A DNA stretch of 30,608 nucleotides from CAZULF01 sp964621215 (GCA_964621215.1 CAZULF010000013.1:1-30608), one strand, 5' to 3'; shown: positions 1-8,044, counted from the first letter of the stretch. Program-made: numbers and translations. The notes: generated by a model from the sequence alone, not told the origin.

Positions 1-538
1 TACGGCATCGGTGACGGTAGAGGAATTATTGCATGCAACTGGCCAAAGTCCGGCGATGACCCTGGGTGCTGTGGATAAGGCCACATTATTAGCTGCTGTG
101 AAGCAAGCGAGAGCGGCGGGTGAACGTATCGTCATGACCAATGGATGTTTTGATATATTGCATTCAGGCCATATCATGTATTTGAAACAAGCGAAAAGTT
201 TGGGTGATAGATTAATCATCGCCATGAATGATGATGAATCCGTGCAACGATTAAAAGGTCCGACGCGTCCATTGAATACATTAACTCGACGTATGGCCGT
301 GTTAGCAGCATTAAACGTAGTAGATTGGGTAGTACCATTTCATGAAGATACACCACAAAATTTAATTGCTGAAGTATTACCGGATGTCTTAGTTAAAGGC
401 GGCGATTGGAAAATTGAGCAAATTGCTGGTGCAATGGAAGTGCTAGCCAATGGCGGTGAAGTTAAGGTATTGGGTTTTGAAGAAGGCATTTCAACTACGT
501 TGATTATCAACAAAGCGAAAGAGGGTGAATTAGTATGA
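1..538 (+). CDS. hldE: Bifunctional heptose kinase/adenylyltransferase HldE, C-terminal part (cut by window edge)
   Basis: This is the cytidylyltransferase-like domain that transfers AMP from ATP to D-glycero-beta-D-manno-heptose 1-phosphate, a step in making ADP-heptose for the LPS inner core. The nucleotidyltransferase motif NGCFDILHSGH lies at about residues 44-54 counted from the GTG at base 11, and LVKGGDWK and the STTLIINK ending are also family-like. The frame is open from base 2 to the edge, and the residues before that GTG (TAS-VTVEELL) look like the linker after the ribokinase-type domain of HldE. I therefore read this as the tail of a two-domain protein and not as a free-standing adenylyltransferase starting at base 11. 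Its TGA overlaps the ATG of hldD by 4 bases (ATGA), so the two are translationally coupled. Confidence 0.93.
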   Translation, partial: TASVTVEELLHATGQSPAMTLGAVDKATLLAAVKQARAAGERIVMTNGCFDILHSGHIMYLKQAKSLGDRLIIAMNDDESVQRLKGPTRPLNTLTRRMAVLAALNVVDWVVPFHEDTPQNLIAEVLPDVLVKGGDWKIEQIAGAMEVLANGGEVKVLGFEEGISTTLIINKAKEGELV

Positions 539-1482
539 TTATTGTAACCGGTGGCGCGGGATTTATTGGCAGCAATATTGTGTATGAATTAAATCAGCAA
601 GGACGTCAGGATATTATTGTTGTTGATGATTTAACCGATGGCACGCGGTTTCAAAATCTTGCCAATTGTGTGATTGCCGATTATCTTGATAAAGACGAAT
701 TTCTAACATTGGTCACAGCAAAAAAATCATTTGCAAAAAGTATTGAAACGATATTCCATGAAGGCGCGTGTTCCACCACCACCGAATGGAATGGCCGCTT
801 CATGATGCAAAATAATTTTTCTTATTCGAAAGCGTTATTGCATTATTGCTTGGATCAACGTATCGCATTAATTTACGCCTCCAGCGCGGCAGTGTACGGT
901 GCAGGGCAAGTATTTAAAGAAACGCCCGAAGCGGAATTGCCATTAAATGTGTATGGCTATTCTAAGTTGGCGTTTGATCAGTATGTTAGACAATATTTAC
1001 CTACTGCGCAGAGTCAGATTGTGGGTTTACGTTATTTTAATGTTTACGGACCGCGCGAACAACATAAAGGTGGCATGGCTAGCGTTGCCTTTCATTTACA
1101 TAACCAAGCCAAAAACGACGGTATTATAAAATTGTTTGAAGGTTGTGATGGTTACGGGAATGGTGAACAACGGCGCGATTTTGTGTATGTTGATGATGTA
1201 GTGAATGTGAATTTATGGTTGGCGAAACACCCTAAAATCAGTGGTATTTTTAACGTCGGCACCGGCCGCAGCCAAAGCTTTAATGATGTAGCCCACACGG
1301 TGTTAAAAACGCATACTAAAGCAAAATTGCATTATATTCCGTTTCCAGATAGTCTGAAGGGACGTTATCAAAGCTTTACTGAAGCCGATATCAGCGCCTT
1401 GCGCCAAGCCGGTTACGATGCCCCATTCCACTCGGTGGAAGAGGGTACTGCCAAATATTTAGATTGGTTATGTTCGCGTTAA
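535..1482 (+). CDS. hldD: ADP-L-glycero-D-manno-heptose-6-epimerase
   Basis: HldD converts ADP-D-glycero-D-manno-heptose to the L-glycero form, the last step of ADP-heptose synthesis for the LPS core. It is an extended short-chain dehydrogenase of 315 residues, close to the usual size of about 310. The Rossmann NAD(P)-binding motif GGAGFIGSN is at residues 6-14, and the family-specific EGACSTTTEWNG stretch is near residue 80. The catalytic motif Y140GYSK144 and a serine in YASSAAVYG are present, as are the LRYFNVYGPRE and RRDFVYVDD motifs. It overlaps hldE by 4 bases, so it belongs to the same transcript. The protein is complete and nothing looks damaged. Confidence 0.97.
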   Translation: MIIVTGGAGFIGSNIVYELNQQGRQDIIVVDDLTDGTRFQNLANCVIADYLDKDEFLTLVTAKKSFAKSIETIFHEGACSTTTEWNGRFMMQNNFSYSKALLHYCLDQRIALIYASSAAVYGAGQVFKETPEAELPLNVYGYSKLAFDQYVRQYLPTAQSQIVGLRYFNVYGPREQHKGGMASVAFHLHNQAKNDGIIKLFEGCDGYGNGEQRRDFVYVDDVVNVNLWLAKHPKISGIFNVGTGRSQSFNDVAHTVLKTHTKAKLHYIPFPDSLKGRYQSFTEADISALRQAGYDAPFHSVEEGTAKYLDWLCSR

Positions 1483-1501
1483 TAAATTGTTAAGGTTATT
1501 T

Positions 1502-1510
1502 TGGTATAAT
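1502..1510 (+). promoter_or_regulatory. Possible extended -10 promoter
   Basis: TGGTATAAT fits an extended -10 box (TGnTATAAT). It lies about 20 bases after hldD and 149 bases before the next start codon. I see no convincing -35 box at the right spacing. The assignment to the gene at 1659 is inferred from position only. Confidence 0.35.
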
Positions 1511-1554
1511 TAAGTACTGTATTAGATGTTAGTGCGTCTCTCCAAATCCCGTCG

Positions 1555-1575
1555 TCCCGCGGCTTGTCCGCGGGA
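1555..1575. repeat. Intergenic palindrome (REP-like)
   Basis: TCCCGCGG and CCGCGGGA form a perfect 8-bp stem around the loop CTTGT, in a GC-rich island inside an AT-rich intergenic region. The flanks (GTCG before, TCCAGG after) look like those of dispersed palindromic repeats in host-associated bacteria. There is no T-run, so it is not a good terminator. Whether it is repeated elsewhere in the genome cannot be seen here. Confidence 0.55.
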
Positions 1576-1658
1576 TCCAGGAAACGGAGAAAAGGCATGG
1601 CCGCGGAACGATGTGAAGTAGAGTACAGAATTCTTTTTTTGAAACAACGAGGTGTATC

Positions 1659-2954
1659 ATGCCACTAGGATTGAAAAATTTAAGTGAAGAGAAGCGAAAC
1701 GAGCTAGAAAAAAGCTTGAACGATAGCTTGGCTGTTGTTAATGCCAAAGTCCATGAGGATGAAATTGTATCGACGCACGATAAAAAGACGGTTTATTCTA
1801 TTGAACATGTGGATGGGTTGTTTAATGCGGCAATTAGTGAGCAAGAAAAAATAAAAAACGAACAAGATAATATTAATAAATCTCGCAGGAGGATTGTTCC
1901 AGAAGATCCTCTCAGTGCAGCAGCAGAAACTGCTCGTCTAGCGGCAGAGGAAAAATTAGAAAAAATAACATCAGGAAAGAATAAATTTAATCACATAAAA
2001 GAGGAGTTGGCGCAAAACAACACGCCTGAGAAAACCACTAAGAATGCAGATACTCCAGAGCCTCCAAAACCTGAAAGCGAAGAAATCAAACAAAAGAAGG
2101 CACGACTTGCCCAAATCGATGATAAATTACATGACTTGAAAGCAGAACGAGATGGTGGTCATCATAAAGAGCTTAATAAAGAAATTAAAGGTGCAAAAAA
2201 ACGTTTAGAAGAGATAATTGGTGAAAAGAAAGGGATCGTACCCAATTTAAGACCCGGTTCTTTTATTCATGGTGCTCAAAATGGAAGTATTGTAACTTTA
2301 TTTCTAGCTTTACTTGTTGGTCCTGATTTCAAATGGCAAAGACTCTATGATCAATTAGCAGCAATGGAACAGCGGGAGTTATCACGGTTAGCTGAAATTC
2401 AACGACTTGAAGCGGCCTATGTAAAAGAGAAAGAATTTTTAGAAGCTGATATTAATGGAAAAGTGACACTTTCGCCACATGACGATTCATCTAAACCAGA
2501 TGCGAATATAAGTTTGACACCACATGAAGATGACAAAGAATTTGATAACAAATTGAAAAACATTGATGATCAATTTAAATTTGAGGTGGGTGCAGGTCAT
2601 GAAGATCAATTCAAGTTTGGAGTAGGGGCTGGTCACACACCTGCGCCGGATATTAGCACCGAAGTTATGAATAAAGTCCGTGAAATATCACCAGAAGTTG
2701 AATTGGTACAACAAAATGGTGTATGGGGATTGGAGTTTGATAAAGTGCCTGTAGATAAAGTGGATCAAGTGAAACAAGATGTCACGCAAGTTTTAACCGA
2801 AGCAGGTGTTTTAAAACCCTCTTACTCAAGACAGGATTTTTTAACAGCCGCTTCTGAGACACAAAGGAAAGAACAAGAAGCGAAACTGGCGGAAGAGAAA
2901 GCATCACAAGCAACTGCAGGCAAAACCCCGGGTCCTTCTCCTTCTAATTCTTAG
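1659..2954 (+). CDS. Coiled-coil protein of unknown function
   Basis: I do not recognise a family. The 431-residue protein is highly charged and mostly helical. A heptad-like Lys/Glu-rich stretch lies around residues 140-200 (EIKQKKARLAQIDDKL, KRLEEIIGEKKG), and more Ala/Glu helix follows around 240-270 and again at the C-terminus. Between them is a short hydrophobic segment (SIVTLFLALLVGPDF, about 210-225), which could be a membrane-touching helix. A tandem motif, DQFKFEVGAGH then DQFKFGVGAGH, occurs near residues 306-327. The tail is Pro/Ser-rich. GAGG at 1649-1652 lies 6 bases before the ATG and supports this start. No signal peptide is visible. A secreted effector is possible by composition, but that is only an inference. 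It stands alone and ends in a clear hairpin terminator. Confidence 0.8.
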   Translation: MPLGLKNLSEEKRNELEKSLNDSLAVVNAKVHEDEIVSTHDKKTVYSIEHVDGLFNAAISEQEKIKNEQDNINKSRRRIVPEDPLSAAAETARLAAEEKLEKITSGKNKFNHIKEELAQNNTPEKTTKNADTPEPPKPESEEIKQKKARLAQIDDKLHDLKAERDGGHHKELNKEIKGAKKRLEEIIGEKKGIVPNLRPGSFIHGAQNGSIVTLFLALLVGPDFKWQRLYDQLAAMEQRELSRLAEIQRLEAAYVKEKEFLEADINGKVTLSPHDDSSKPDANISLTPHEDDKEFDNKLKNIDDQFKFEVGAGHEDQFKFGVGAGHTPAPDISTEVMNKVREISPEVELVQQNGVWGLEFDKVPVDKVDQVKQDVTQVLTEAGVLKPSYSRQDFLTAASETQRKEQEAKLAEEKASQATAGKTPGPSPSNS

Positions 2955-2962
2955 AAATGTAG

Positions 2963-2996
2963 CCCGGATGGAGCGTTAGCGAAATCCGGGTTTTTT
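2963..2996 (+). terminator. Rho-independent terminator built from a REP-like repeat
   Basis: CCCGGAT (2963-2969) pairs with ATCCGGG (2984-2990) across a 14-base loop and is followed by six T residues. It sits 8 bases after the stop of the coiled-coil gene. The sequence (TAGCCCGGATGGAGCG, then GCGAAATCCGGG) resembles a palindromic repeat found widely in gammaproteobacteria, here serving as a terminator. Confidence 0.8.
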
Positions 2997-3034
2997 CTAA
3001 TTTAGATACAACAGAAAAGATCAAACCACGGTAG

Positions 3035-3054
3035 GGGCAATTCACTAATTGCCC
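3035..3054. repeat. Intergenic hairpin, possible terminator for the converging gene
   Basis: GGGCAATT (3035-3042) and AATTGCCC (3047-3054) form a perfect 8-bp stem with loop CACT. It lies between two convergent genes, 31 bases beyond the stop of the minus-strand regulator gene. The T-run is poor on both strands, so a role as a terminator is uncertain. It resembles a dispersed intergenic repeat. Confidence 0.5.
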
Positions 3055-3085
3055 GTTTCTGTCTCTAGCAAAGTCCGGGCAGCAA

Positions 3086-4444
3086 TTACCTACCAGCTTT
3101 ATAGAAATATTTACGTCCAGGATCATGCATGCCTTTACTTATCTCAACTACCCATCCTTCCTCAATTAAATGGATTAAACGGGTACGTGTTGTCCTTTGA
3201 GATTTCTTAATTGCATCAGCGATTTCCTTAGTTGATAAACCATCTGCATTTTTTAAAACATCAATAATTGATTGTTCGGTACTACTTAGTAAGGGAGTGG
3301 TGATTTTTTGCGTAAAAATGGTAACTCTGAAATGTATGCCAATTTCTTCAAAAAAGGGCTCAGCAAAACCAGAATCTTTGCAAGAATCTATAATACGTTT
3401 TATTCCACTACCCCATCGCTCAATGAGACCTAACCGGTAAAATATTTGACCAATGCTACGATTTCTCAATTTGGAAACACCGCGTTTGATTTCATCAATA
3501 GTTAAACCAAACAATAATAATCCGGGATTTTCAATTTCAATGCGATCATCAAAAATGGCCAAGCGAATGGGAGCTCCTTGTTGTGCATAGTCTGCATGTA
3601 CAACAGCATTGATGATCGCCTCTCGAATCGCAGTTAGTGGTAAGTTCCATGTCTCCGTATTTCGAGTGCCTTTTATCTCTATCCCATGCATAGCGTGTTT
3701 TTTAACAAATTCCATAACTTCATCAATGGCTAATATAGGGTAAGAAGTGATTTCACGGGTATCGCTAATAGTATTTTTGGAGGTCCCCGCAAAACGCCCA
3801 ACTTGAATCCAAGCATCGGGAAAATATTTAAGTCTATCTTTTCCAAATAAAATCATACCTCCGACAGTAGGTACAGTCTTTTGTTGATATACAGTAACAA
3901 AGTCCATAGACTCTAAATCAGCCTTAGTTAGCGTTCTAATCGGTGCAAACAACTCTGAAGCTACTCTGAAGTCAATTGCTTCAGAGCTTAATTCCGGTAT
4001 AGACTGTCTATCAAATGAATCTGCAATTTTTAGACGTTGTAACTCGGTTAGCATGATTTTATCAGCGAGTCTATTGGTTGAGCCGACTCGAATATAAGTC
4101 CCTTTTTCTGCTCCGCTTTGTTTCAAAAAATGAGGTCTAATTGAGCTGGGGAAAATTTGAATAACCAGCAAATATACATTTCGCCAAGGAACAACTTCAA
4201 TTTCAGGCAAAAGTTGTGGTGTAATAAGATCATTCACCAAGTTAGCAAGTTTTTCCTCTAAAAATAAAGGGTCTTTTACGCCACAGATATGCTTTGTCTT
4301 ATCTTCCACACCGAGAATAATGGTACCTCCGGCGGTATTGGCAAATGCCACCATTGTACGAATAATGCCCATGTGCGAAGATAAATCTCGCTTGAACTCT
4401 AGCGTTTTGCCCTCGGGGCTTTTTAATAAATCGATAAGATCCAT
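3086..4444 (-). CDS. AlbA_2 (Schlafen-type) domain ATP-binding transcriptional regulator-like protein
   Basis: This 452-residue protein has the usual layout of proteins annotated as AlbA_2-domain or RecG-like regulators. The N-terminal AlbA_2/Schlafen-type domain spans about 1-130, with EFKRDLS near residue 16 and FANTAGGTIILGVED near 34-48. A GHKL-type ATPase domain (HATPase_c_4) follows at about 275-365, with REAIINAVVHADY, IEIENPGLL and RLGLIERWGSGI. A C-terminal winged helix lies at about 390-435 (LSTKEIADAIKK). Such proteins are thought to bind nucleic acid, but their targets are mostly unknown. The start is well supported because the N-terminal sequence is family-like from the first residue, although only a weak Shine-Dalgarno is present. 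A perfect 20-bp inverted repeat begins 2 bases upstream of the ATG, and the gene is divergent from the Mla operon. Confidence 0.85.
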   Translation of the reverse strand: MDLIDLLKSPEGKTLEFKRDLSSHMGIIRTMVAFANTAGGTIILGVEDKTKHICGVKDPLFLEEKLANLVNDLITPQLLPEIEVVPWRNVYLLVIQIFPSSIRPHFLKQSGAEKGTYIRVGSTNRLADKIMLTELQRLKIADSFDRQSIPELSSEAIDFRVASELFAPIRTLTKADLESMDFVTVYQQKTVPTVGGMILFGKDRLKYFPDAWIQVGRFAGTSKNTISDTREITSYPILAIDEVMEFVKKHAMHGIEIKGTRNTETWNLPLTAIREAIINAVVHADYAQQGAPIRLAIFDDRIEIENPGLLLFGLTIDEIKRGVSKLRNRSIGQIFYRLGLIERWGSGIKRIIDSCKDSGFAEPFFEEIGIHFRVTIFTQKITTPLLSSTEQSIIDVLKNADGLSTKEIADAIKKSQRTTRTRLIHLIEEGWVVEISKGMHDPGRKYFYKAGR

Positions 4445-4446
4445 AG

Positions 4447-4504
4447 CTCTGCATTCTACTCTGAACCTACTCGACTGTCTAGGTGTTCAGAGTAGAATGC
4501 AGAG
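4447..4504. repeat. Perfect 20-bp inverted repeat before the AlbA_2 gene
   Basis: Bases 4447-4466 and 4485-4504 are exact reverse complements, separated by 18 bases. Allowing one bulged base, the pairing continues inward through CCTA/TAGG. In RNA of the minus strand the stem ends 2 bases before the start codon and would bury any ribosome binding site. It could be an operator, a translational hairpin or a dispersed palindromic repeat. The 12-mer ACTCTGAACCTA inside it recurs in the hairpin at 22001-22023. Confidence 0.85.
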
Positions 4505-4525
4505 TAAAGGTATCCCGCCCTTTAC
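4504..4525. repeat. Second small hairpin in the divergent intergenic region
   Basis: GTAAAGG (4504-4510) and CCTTTAC (4519-4525) form a perfect 7-bp stem around an 8-base loop, directly next to the 20-bp inverted repeat. It lies in the 138-base region shared by the AlbA_2 gene and the Mla-type operon. Its function is unknown. Confidence 0.45.
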
Positions 4526-4582
4526 CTCCTGCCTAATTTTGTATATCCTCTCAATATCACTCCACAAGGAATAGTCCATTAC

Positions 4583-5722
4583 ATGCAGGATGAGATTGAT
4601 CTAAAACACGCGCGGTCTCCGGGTTATCACTATGACGATGGGGTGGGGTATTTCTTAGGTGGCTGGGTCACAGCGCAGCTAACAACTCAAACGATGCGGC
4701 CGGTTTATGGATCTCAGCCTACCATCACGTCGCCTTATATCGTCGATTTCTCTCAACTGCAGCGTTTAGATACGAATGGCGCTTGTCTTATCAACCAATT
4801 TTTAATACAACTACGCGATCAAGGCATCGATGTTGTTACCCGTAATTTGCCAGAGGATTATCAGCATTTACTCGATTTAATCAGCGAAAATGAATCTAAA
4901 ATCGCTCCCACCAACCATGTCAAGACTATGCCAACGTTGGCTTGGGTAGGACAAAAAGCGATAGAGCATTATCAACAGCTGTTGCAATTTTTTGAATTTA
5001 TCGGTGAGCTGAGCCTGGTTGCTTGGTTATGGATCAAAGATCCGCGCCGTATCCGCTGGATTGCCGTATTTGATGGCATTGATAGCACCGGCTACAGAGC
5101 TATGCCCATCGTAGCATTGCTTTCTTTTTTAATCGGCGTGGTGTTGTGCTATCAAATGGGGATCCAGCTGGCCAATTACGGCGCTAGCATTTATGTTGTC
5201 GATTTACTGGGTTTATCGATATTACGCGAATTCGGTCCGCTGATTACCGCCATTATTATCGCTGGCCGTACCGGCTCTGCTTTCGCCGCACAATTAGGCA
5301 CCATGAAATTAAATCAAGAAATTGATGCGTTAAATACCATGGGGCTATCTCCGATCGAGTTGTTAGTGTTACCTCGCGTGACAGCGCTTTGCATTGCACT
5401 GCCTTTATTATCAGTGTTAGCGATTTGTGCCGGTTTGATGGGCGGTATGTATATGGCCAAGGTGTTATTTAATATCACGTATCTGGATTTTATCAGTCGA
5501 TTTGGCGAAGTGATCGAAGTTAAAACCTTAGTTTTGGGCATGATAAAAACGCCGGTGTTCGCTATCTTGATCGCTTCTATCGGTTGTTTTCAGGGTTTTC
5601 GTGTTAGTGGAAGTGCGGCGAGTGTGGGCGAACACACCACCATCAGCGTAGTGCAATCGATATTTATGATTATTGTTGCTGATGCCGTGTTCTCAATCAT
5701 TTACAGTAAGTTGGGGGTGTAG
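4583..5722 (+). CDS. MlaE-type lipid ABC transporter permease with N-terminal STAS domain
   Basis: This is the permease of an Mla/MCE lipid transport system in the inner membrane. It has 379 residues against about 260 for E. coli MlaE. The extra N-terminal 125 or so residues look like a STAS domain (IVDFSQLQRLDTNGACLINQ, about 52-71), the role played by the separate MlaB in E. coli. The MlaE core follows from about 160, with REFGPLITAIIIAGRTGSAFAAQLGTM, NTMGLSPIELLVLPR and several hydrophobic helices. AAGGA at 4566-4570 precedes the ATG with a rather long 12-base spacing. It is the first gene of a four-gene operon (permease, ATPase, MCE protein, lipoprotein), with 3 bases to the next gene. 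Retrograde versus anterograde phospholipid transport cannot be told from sequence. Confidence 0.93.
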   Translation: MQDEIDLKHARSPGYHYDDGVGYFLGGWVTAQLTTQTMRPVYGSQPTITSPYIVDFSQLQRLDTNGACLINQFLIQLRDQGIDVVTRNLPEDYQHLLDLISENESKIAPTNHVKTMPTLAWVGQKAIEHYQQLLQFFEFIGELSLVAWLWIKDPRRIRWIAVFDGIDSTGYRAMPIVALLSFLIGVVLCYQMGIQLANYGASIYVVDLLGLSILREFGPLITAIIIAGRTGSAFAAQLGTMKLNQEIDALNTMGLSPIELLVLPRVTALCIALPLLSVLAICAGLMGGMYMAKVLFNITYLDFISRFGEVIEVKTLVLGMIKTPVFAILIASIGCFQGFRVSGSAASVGEHTTISVVQSIFMIIVADAVFSIIYSKLGV

Positions 5723-5725
5723 ATC

Positions 5726-6508
5726 TTGGAGAGCACGCCCATTATAGAAATTAACAACCTCAGCACTCGTTTTGGCGATAATGTTGTGCACGAAAATTTA
5801 TCACTCACCATTAACAAAAGTGAAATTTTTGCTATCGTTGGCGGTAGTGGCTCAGGCAAAACCACATTGTTACGTGATATCCTCATGCTGGAACGTCCCT
5901 CATCCGGTTCGATTAAAGTGTTTGATCAAGAGATAGTGACTGAAACAGTAAAAAATAAAAGCAGCATCCGCCGACGTTGGGGCGTGATGTTTCAATTTGG
6001 TGCATTATTTAGCGGTTTGACTATACTTGAAAATGTTTCATTTCCATTGCGAGAGTTTACCCAATTATCCGAATCTATGATTAAAGATATTGCCATGCTC
6101 AAAATGCGATTGGCTAATTTTCCTACAAAATCTGCTTACCTCTATCCATCTGAGCTAAGTGGTGGTATGGTTAAACGAGCAGCGGTGGCGCGGGCTATTG
6201 CTATGGATCCGGAGGTATTATTTTTAGATGAACCGACCTCAGGGCTTGATCCCGAAAGTGCAGGAGATTTTGACGAGTTGGTATTACAACTTCAAGCAAA
6301 TTTAGGTTTAACGATAGTGATTATTACCCACGATATGGATACATTGTGGCGTGTGCCCGATCGCATAGCTTTTTTAGGCGATAAGCGTGTGTTAGCAGTG
6401 GCACCTATCCGTGAACTGATTCATAACGATAATCCCATCATCAAGCAATACTTCAATAGCCCCCGTGCGCATACAGCCATGGCAGCGTTATCTGAGGATA
6501 AAATGTAA
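5726..6508 (+). CDS. MlaF-type ABC transporter ATP-binding protein
   Basis: This ATPase energises the Mla-type transporter from the cytoplasmic side. Its 260 residues hold the whole ABC set: Walker A GGSGSGKTT (39-47), the QFG Q-loop region, the signature LSGGMVKR (about 144-151), Walker B VLFLDEPTSGLDP (about 163-175) and the switch histidine in IITHD. GGMVKR in place of the common GGQ is typical of MlaF. The start is a TTG, since no ATG lies upstream or within the conserved N-terminus. A GGGGGT ribosome binding site inside the end of the permease gene supports it. The start lies 3 bases after the permease stop, and the TAATG at its own end overlaps the next gene by one base. Confidence 0.95.
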   Translation: MESTPIIEINNLSTRFGDNVVHENLSLTINKSEIFAIVGGSGSGKTTLLRDILMLERPSSGSIKVFDQEIVTETVKNKSSIRRRWGVMFQFGALFSGLTILENVSFPLREFTQLSESMIKDIAMLKMRLANFPTKSAYLYPSELSGGMVKRAAVARAIAMDPEVLFLDEPTSGLDPESAGDFDELVLQLQANLGLTIVIITHDMDTLWRVPDRIAFLGDKRVLAVAPIRELIHNDNPIIKQYFNSPRAHTAMAALSEDKM

Positions 6509-7431
6509 TGGAAACGACAGCACATTACATACGCGTGGGTATATTCGTTATTATTTTTACCATCTTTTTAATTATTGGTTTGCTGTGGTTATCGTTTGGC
6601 TTGAATGGTAAAGCCTATAAGTACTACTTTGTTTACATGCATGAATCCGTCGCTGGTTTAAGCTTGCGATCAGCTGTAAAATATAATGGTGTCGATGTCG
6701 GTTTTGTGCAGGATATCGATCTGTATCAGAAAAATCCGCAGCAAGTACAGATTCTTTTAGAAATTGAAGATACCGTTCCTATTTATAATGGCACGCGAGC
6801 CGTGTTAGAAACACAAGGTATTACCGGGATTTCTTATATTGAACTTCAAGGCGGTGAAATCAAGGAAGGTAAACTAAAAGTACGTCCAGGTGAACGGTAT
6901 CCAGTGATTAAATCGGCACCGTCACTATTATTTCGTTTAGGCTCTGCAGTAGATAATCTAACGAAAAATGTGGAAAATATTACTCGTAATTTGCAAGTGA
7001 TTATTAATGATAAAAATGCACAAGCGATCTCGACCACGTTAGAAAATTTTTCAGCTATTTCGACTAACTTACGAGATAAAACTGGCAAGCTAGATCAATT
7101 GATAGATGATGCACAAATTACATTACAAAACACAGCCAATGCGAGTAAACAACTACCTAACATTATGACGAAAGTGCAGCATAGTGCGGAATCTATTGAT
7201 AAAGCAGCGGATAGTTTTGCCAGTGCTAGTCGTCAAGCTGAAGCTATTGTTCGAAACGGCGCGGTGACATTAGAAACAGTGAATAATCAACTGATGCCGC
7301 AAGCGGTAAGTTCAATGTATTCCGTGCAAACGTTATTAAATAATCTGACCCATGTCAGCCAACAAATGGAAGAAAATCCCGCAGTGATTATTCGTGGTCG
7401 ACAATCTTCACCACCAGGCCCTGGAGAATAG
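6508..7431 (+). CDS. MlaD-type MCE domain substrate-binding protein
   Basis: This is the periplasmic lipid-binding component, anchored in the inner membrane by one N-terminal helix (VGIFVIIFTIFLIIGLLWLS, about residues 10-29). A single MCE domain follows (about 40-120, with SVAGLSLRSAVKYNGVDVG and TQGITGISYIELQGG). After it comes a long Asn/Gln/Ala-rich helical tail (about 145-285) with repeated NLT, NIT and heptad-like positions, which may form the coiled helical part of a hexameric channel. At 307 residues it is longer than E. coli MlaD (about 183), as is common in single-MCE proteins with a helical extension. The start overlaps the ATPase stop by one base. No MlaC gene is present in this operon. 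Confidence 0.93.
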   Translation: METTAHYIRVGIFVIIFTIFLIIGLLWLSFGLNGKAYKYYFVYMHESVAGLSLRSAVKYNGVDVGFVQDIDLYQKNPQQVQILLEIEDTVPIYNGTRAVLETQGITGISYIELQGGEIKEGKLKVRPGERYPVIKSAPSLLFRLGSAVDNLTKNVENITRNLQVIINDKNAQAISTTLENFSAISTNLRDKTGKLDQLIDDAQITLQNTANASKQLPNIMTKVQHSAESIDKAADSFASASRQAEAIVRNGAVTLETVNNQLMPQAVSSMYSVQTLLNNLTHVSQQMEENPAVIIRGRQSSPPGPGE

Positions 7432-7432
7432 T

Positions 7433-8044
7433 ATGTTACGAGGGAAGTCTATTGTTACAATGATGTTATTGATGCTATGTGGATTAGTTATCAGTGCTTG
7501 CGCAGTGAAACTTCCCGATACCAATACCTATATTTTAACTTTGCCACCGCAGCCAGTAAATGTTGCAAGCCTTCCAGCGACGAATCGTATTTTATTTGTA
7601 TCGCAACCCGATGCAGCGCCAGGTGCTAATACACAGAAAATGGCGTATGTGGAAGAAGCCTATCAATTACAATATTTCACTAAAAATCAATGGGTAGACA
7701 AACCCGCCGATATGTTATTGCCTTTGATGGTGCAAACGCTACAAAATACACATCGTTTTAAAGCAGTAGTGGGTGCACCGTTTAGCGGTGCGTCTGATTT
7801 ACGTTTAGATACGACCGTATTAGCATTACGTCAAAATTTTATGACTAAACCTGGTGAAGAAGATTTAGTGGTGTATGCTCGTTTGATACGCACGAGCACG
7901 CAAGAAGTTGTCGCTAGCCAACGTTTCGCAGTGCAAGCCCCAGTGCCCTATGAAACACCTTATGGCGGCGTGCAAGCCGCCAATCAAGCCGTTACTCTGT
8001 TTTTACAGCAGTTGACGCAGTTTGTTTTGAAAAATGCGCTTTAA
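7433..8044 (+). CDS. ABC-type transport auxiliary lipoprotein (PqiC/ABC_trans_aux-like)
   Basis: This outer-membrane-type lipoprotein is a known partner of MCE transporters. The signal peptide ends in the lipobox VISAC (Cys23), and the mature protein matches the ABC_trans_aux style: TYILTLPPQP, ILFVSQPDAAPG, MAYVEEAYQLQYFTKNQWVDKPADMLLP. I start at the ATG at 7433, one base after the MCE stop, with GGAG at 7423-7426. An in-frame ATG at 7394 would add 13 residues in front of the signal peptide. It probably takes the place of MlaC/MlaA-type partners here. The last 65 bases of coding sequence are repeated at 9986-10050, and its TAA overlaps the stop of the opposing PPR-SMR gene. The ending LKNAL* may thus be recent, replacing an older LKNAT* still readable at the second repeat. 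Confidence 0.9.
   Translation: MLRGKSIVTMMLLMLCGLVISACAVKLPDTNTYILTLPPQPVNVASLPATNRILFVSQPDAAPGANTQKMAYVEEAYQLQYFTKNQWVDKPADMLLPLMVQTLQNTHRFKAVVGAPFSGASDLRLDTTVLALRQNFMTKPGEEDLVVYARLIRTSTQEVVASQRFAVQAPVPYETPYGGVQAANQAVTLFLQQLTQFVLKNAL
7973..8037 (+). repeat. 65-bp direct repeat, copy A (3' end of lipoprotein gene)
   Basis: This copy matches 9986-10050 at 62 of 65 positions by hand alignment; the differences are at 7979, 7981 and 8003. Together they bracket the PPR-SMR gene with a period of 2013 bases. This copy encodes the last 21 or so residues of the lipoprotein. On the other strand it still encodes the C-terminal residues of the MFS protein with one substitution (TAVKTE for TAVETE). Confidence 0.95.

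Noticed and set aside
11..538. Free-standing 175-residue heptose adenylyltransferase starting at GTG 11
   Set aside because: The frame is open to the window edge and the residues before the GTG fit the HldE linker, so this is a truncated view of a longer gene.
7394..7432. Upstream ATG for the lipoprotein gene
   Set aside because: It would put 13 residues before the signal peptide and lies within the MCE gene; the ATG at 7433 gives a standard lipoprotein start.
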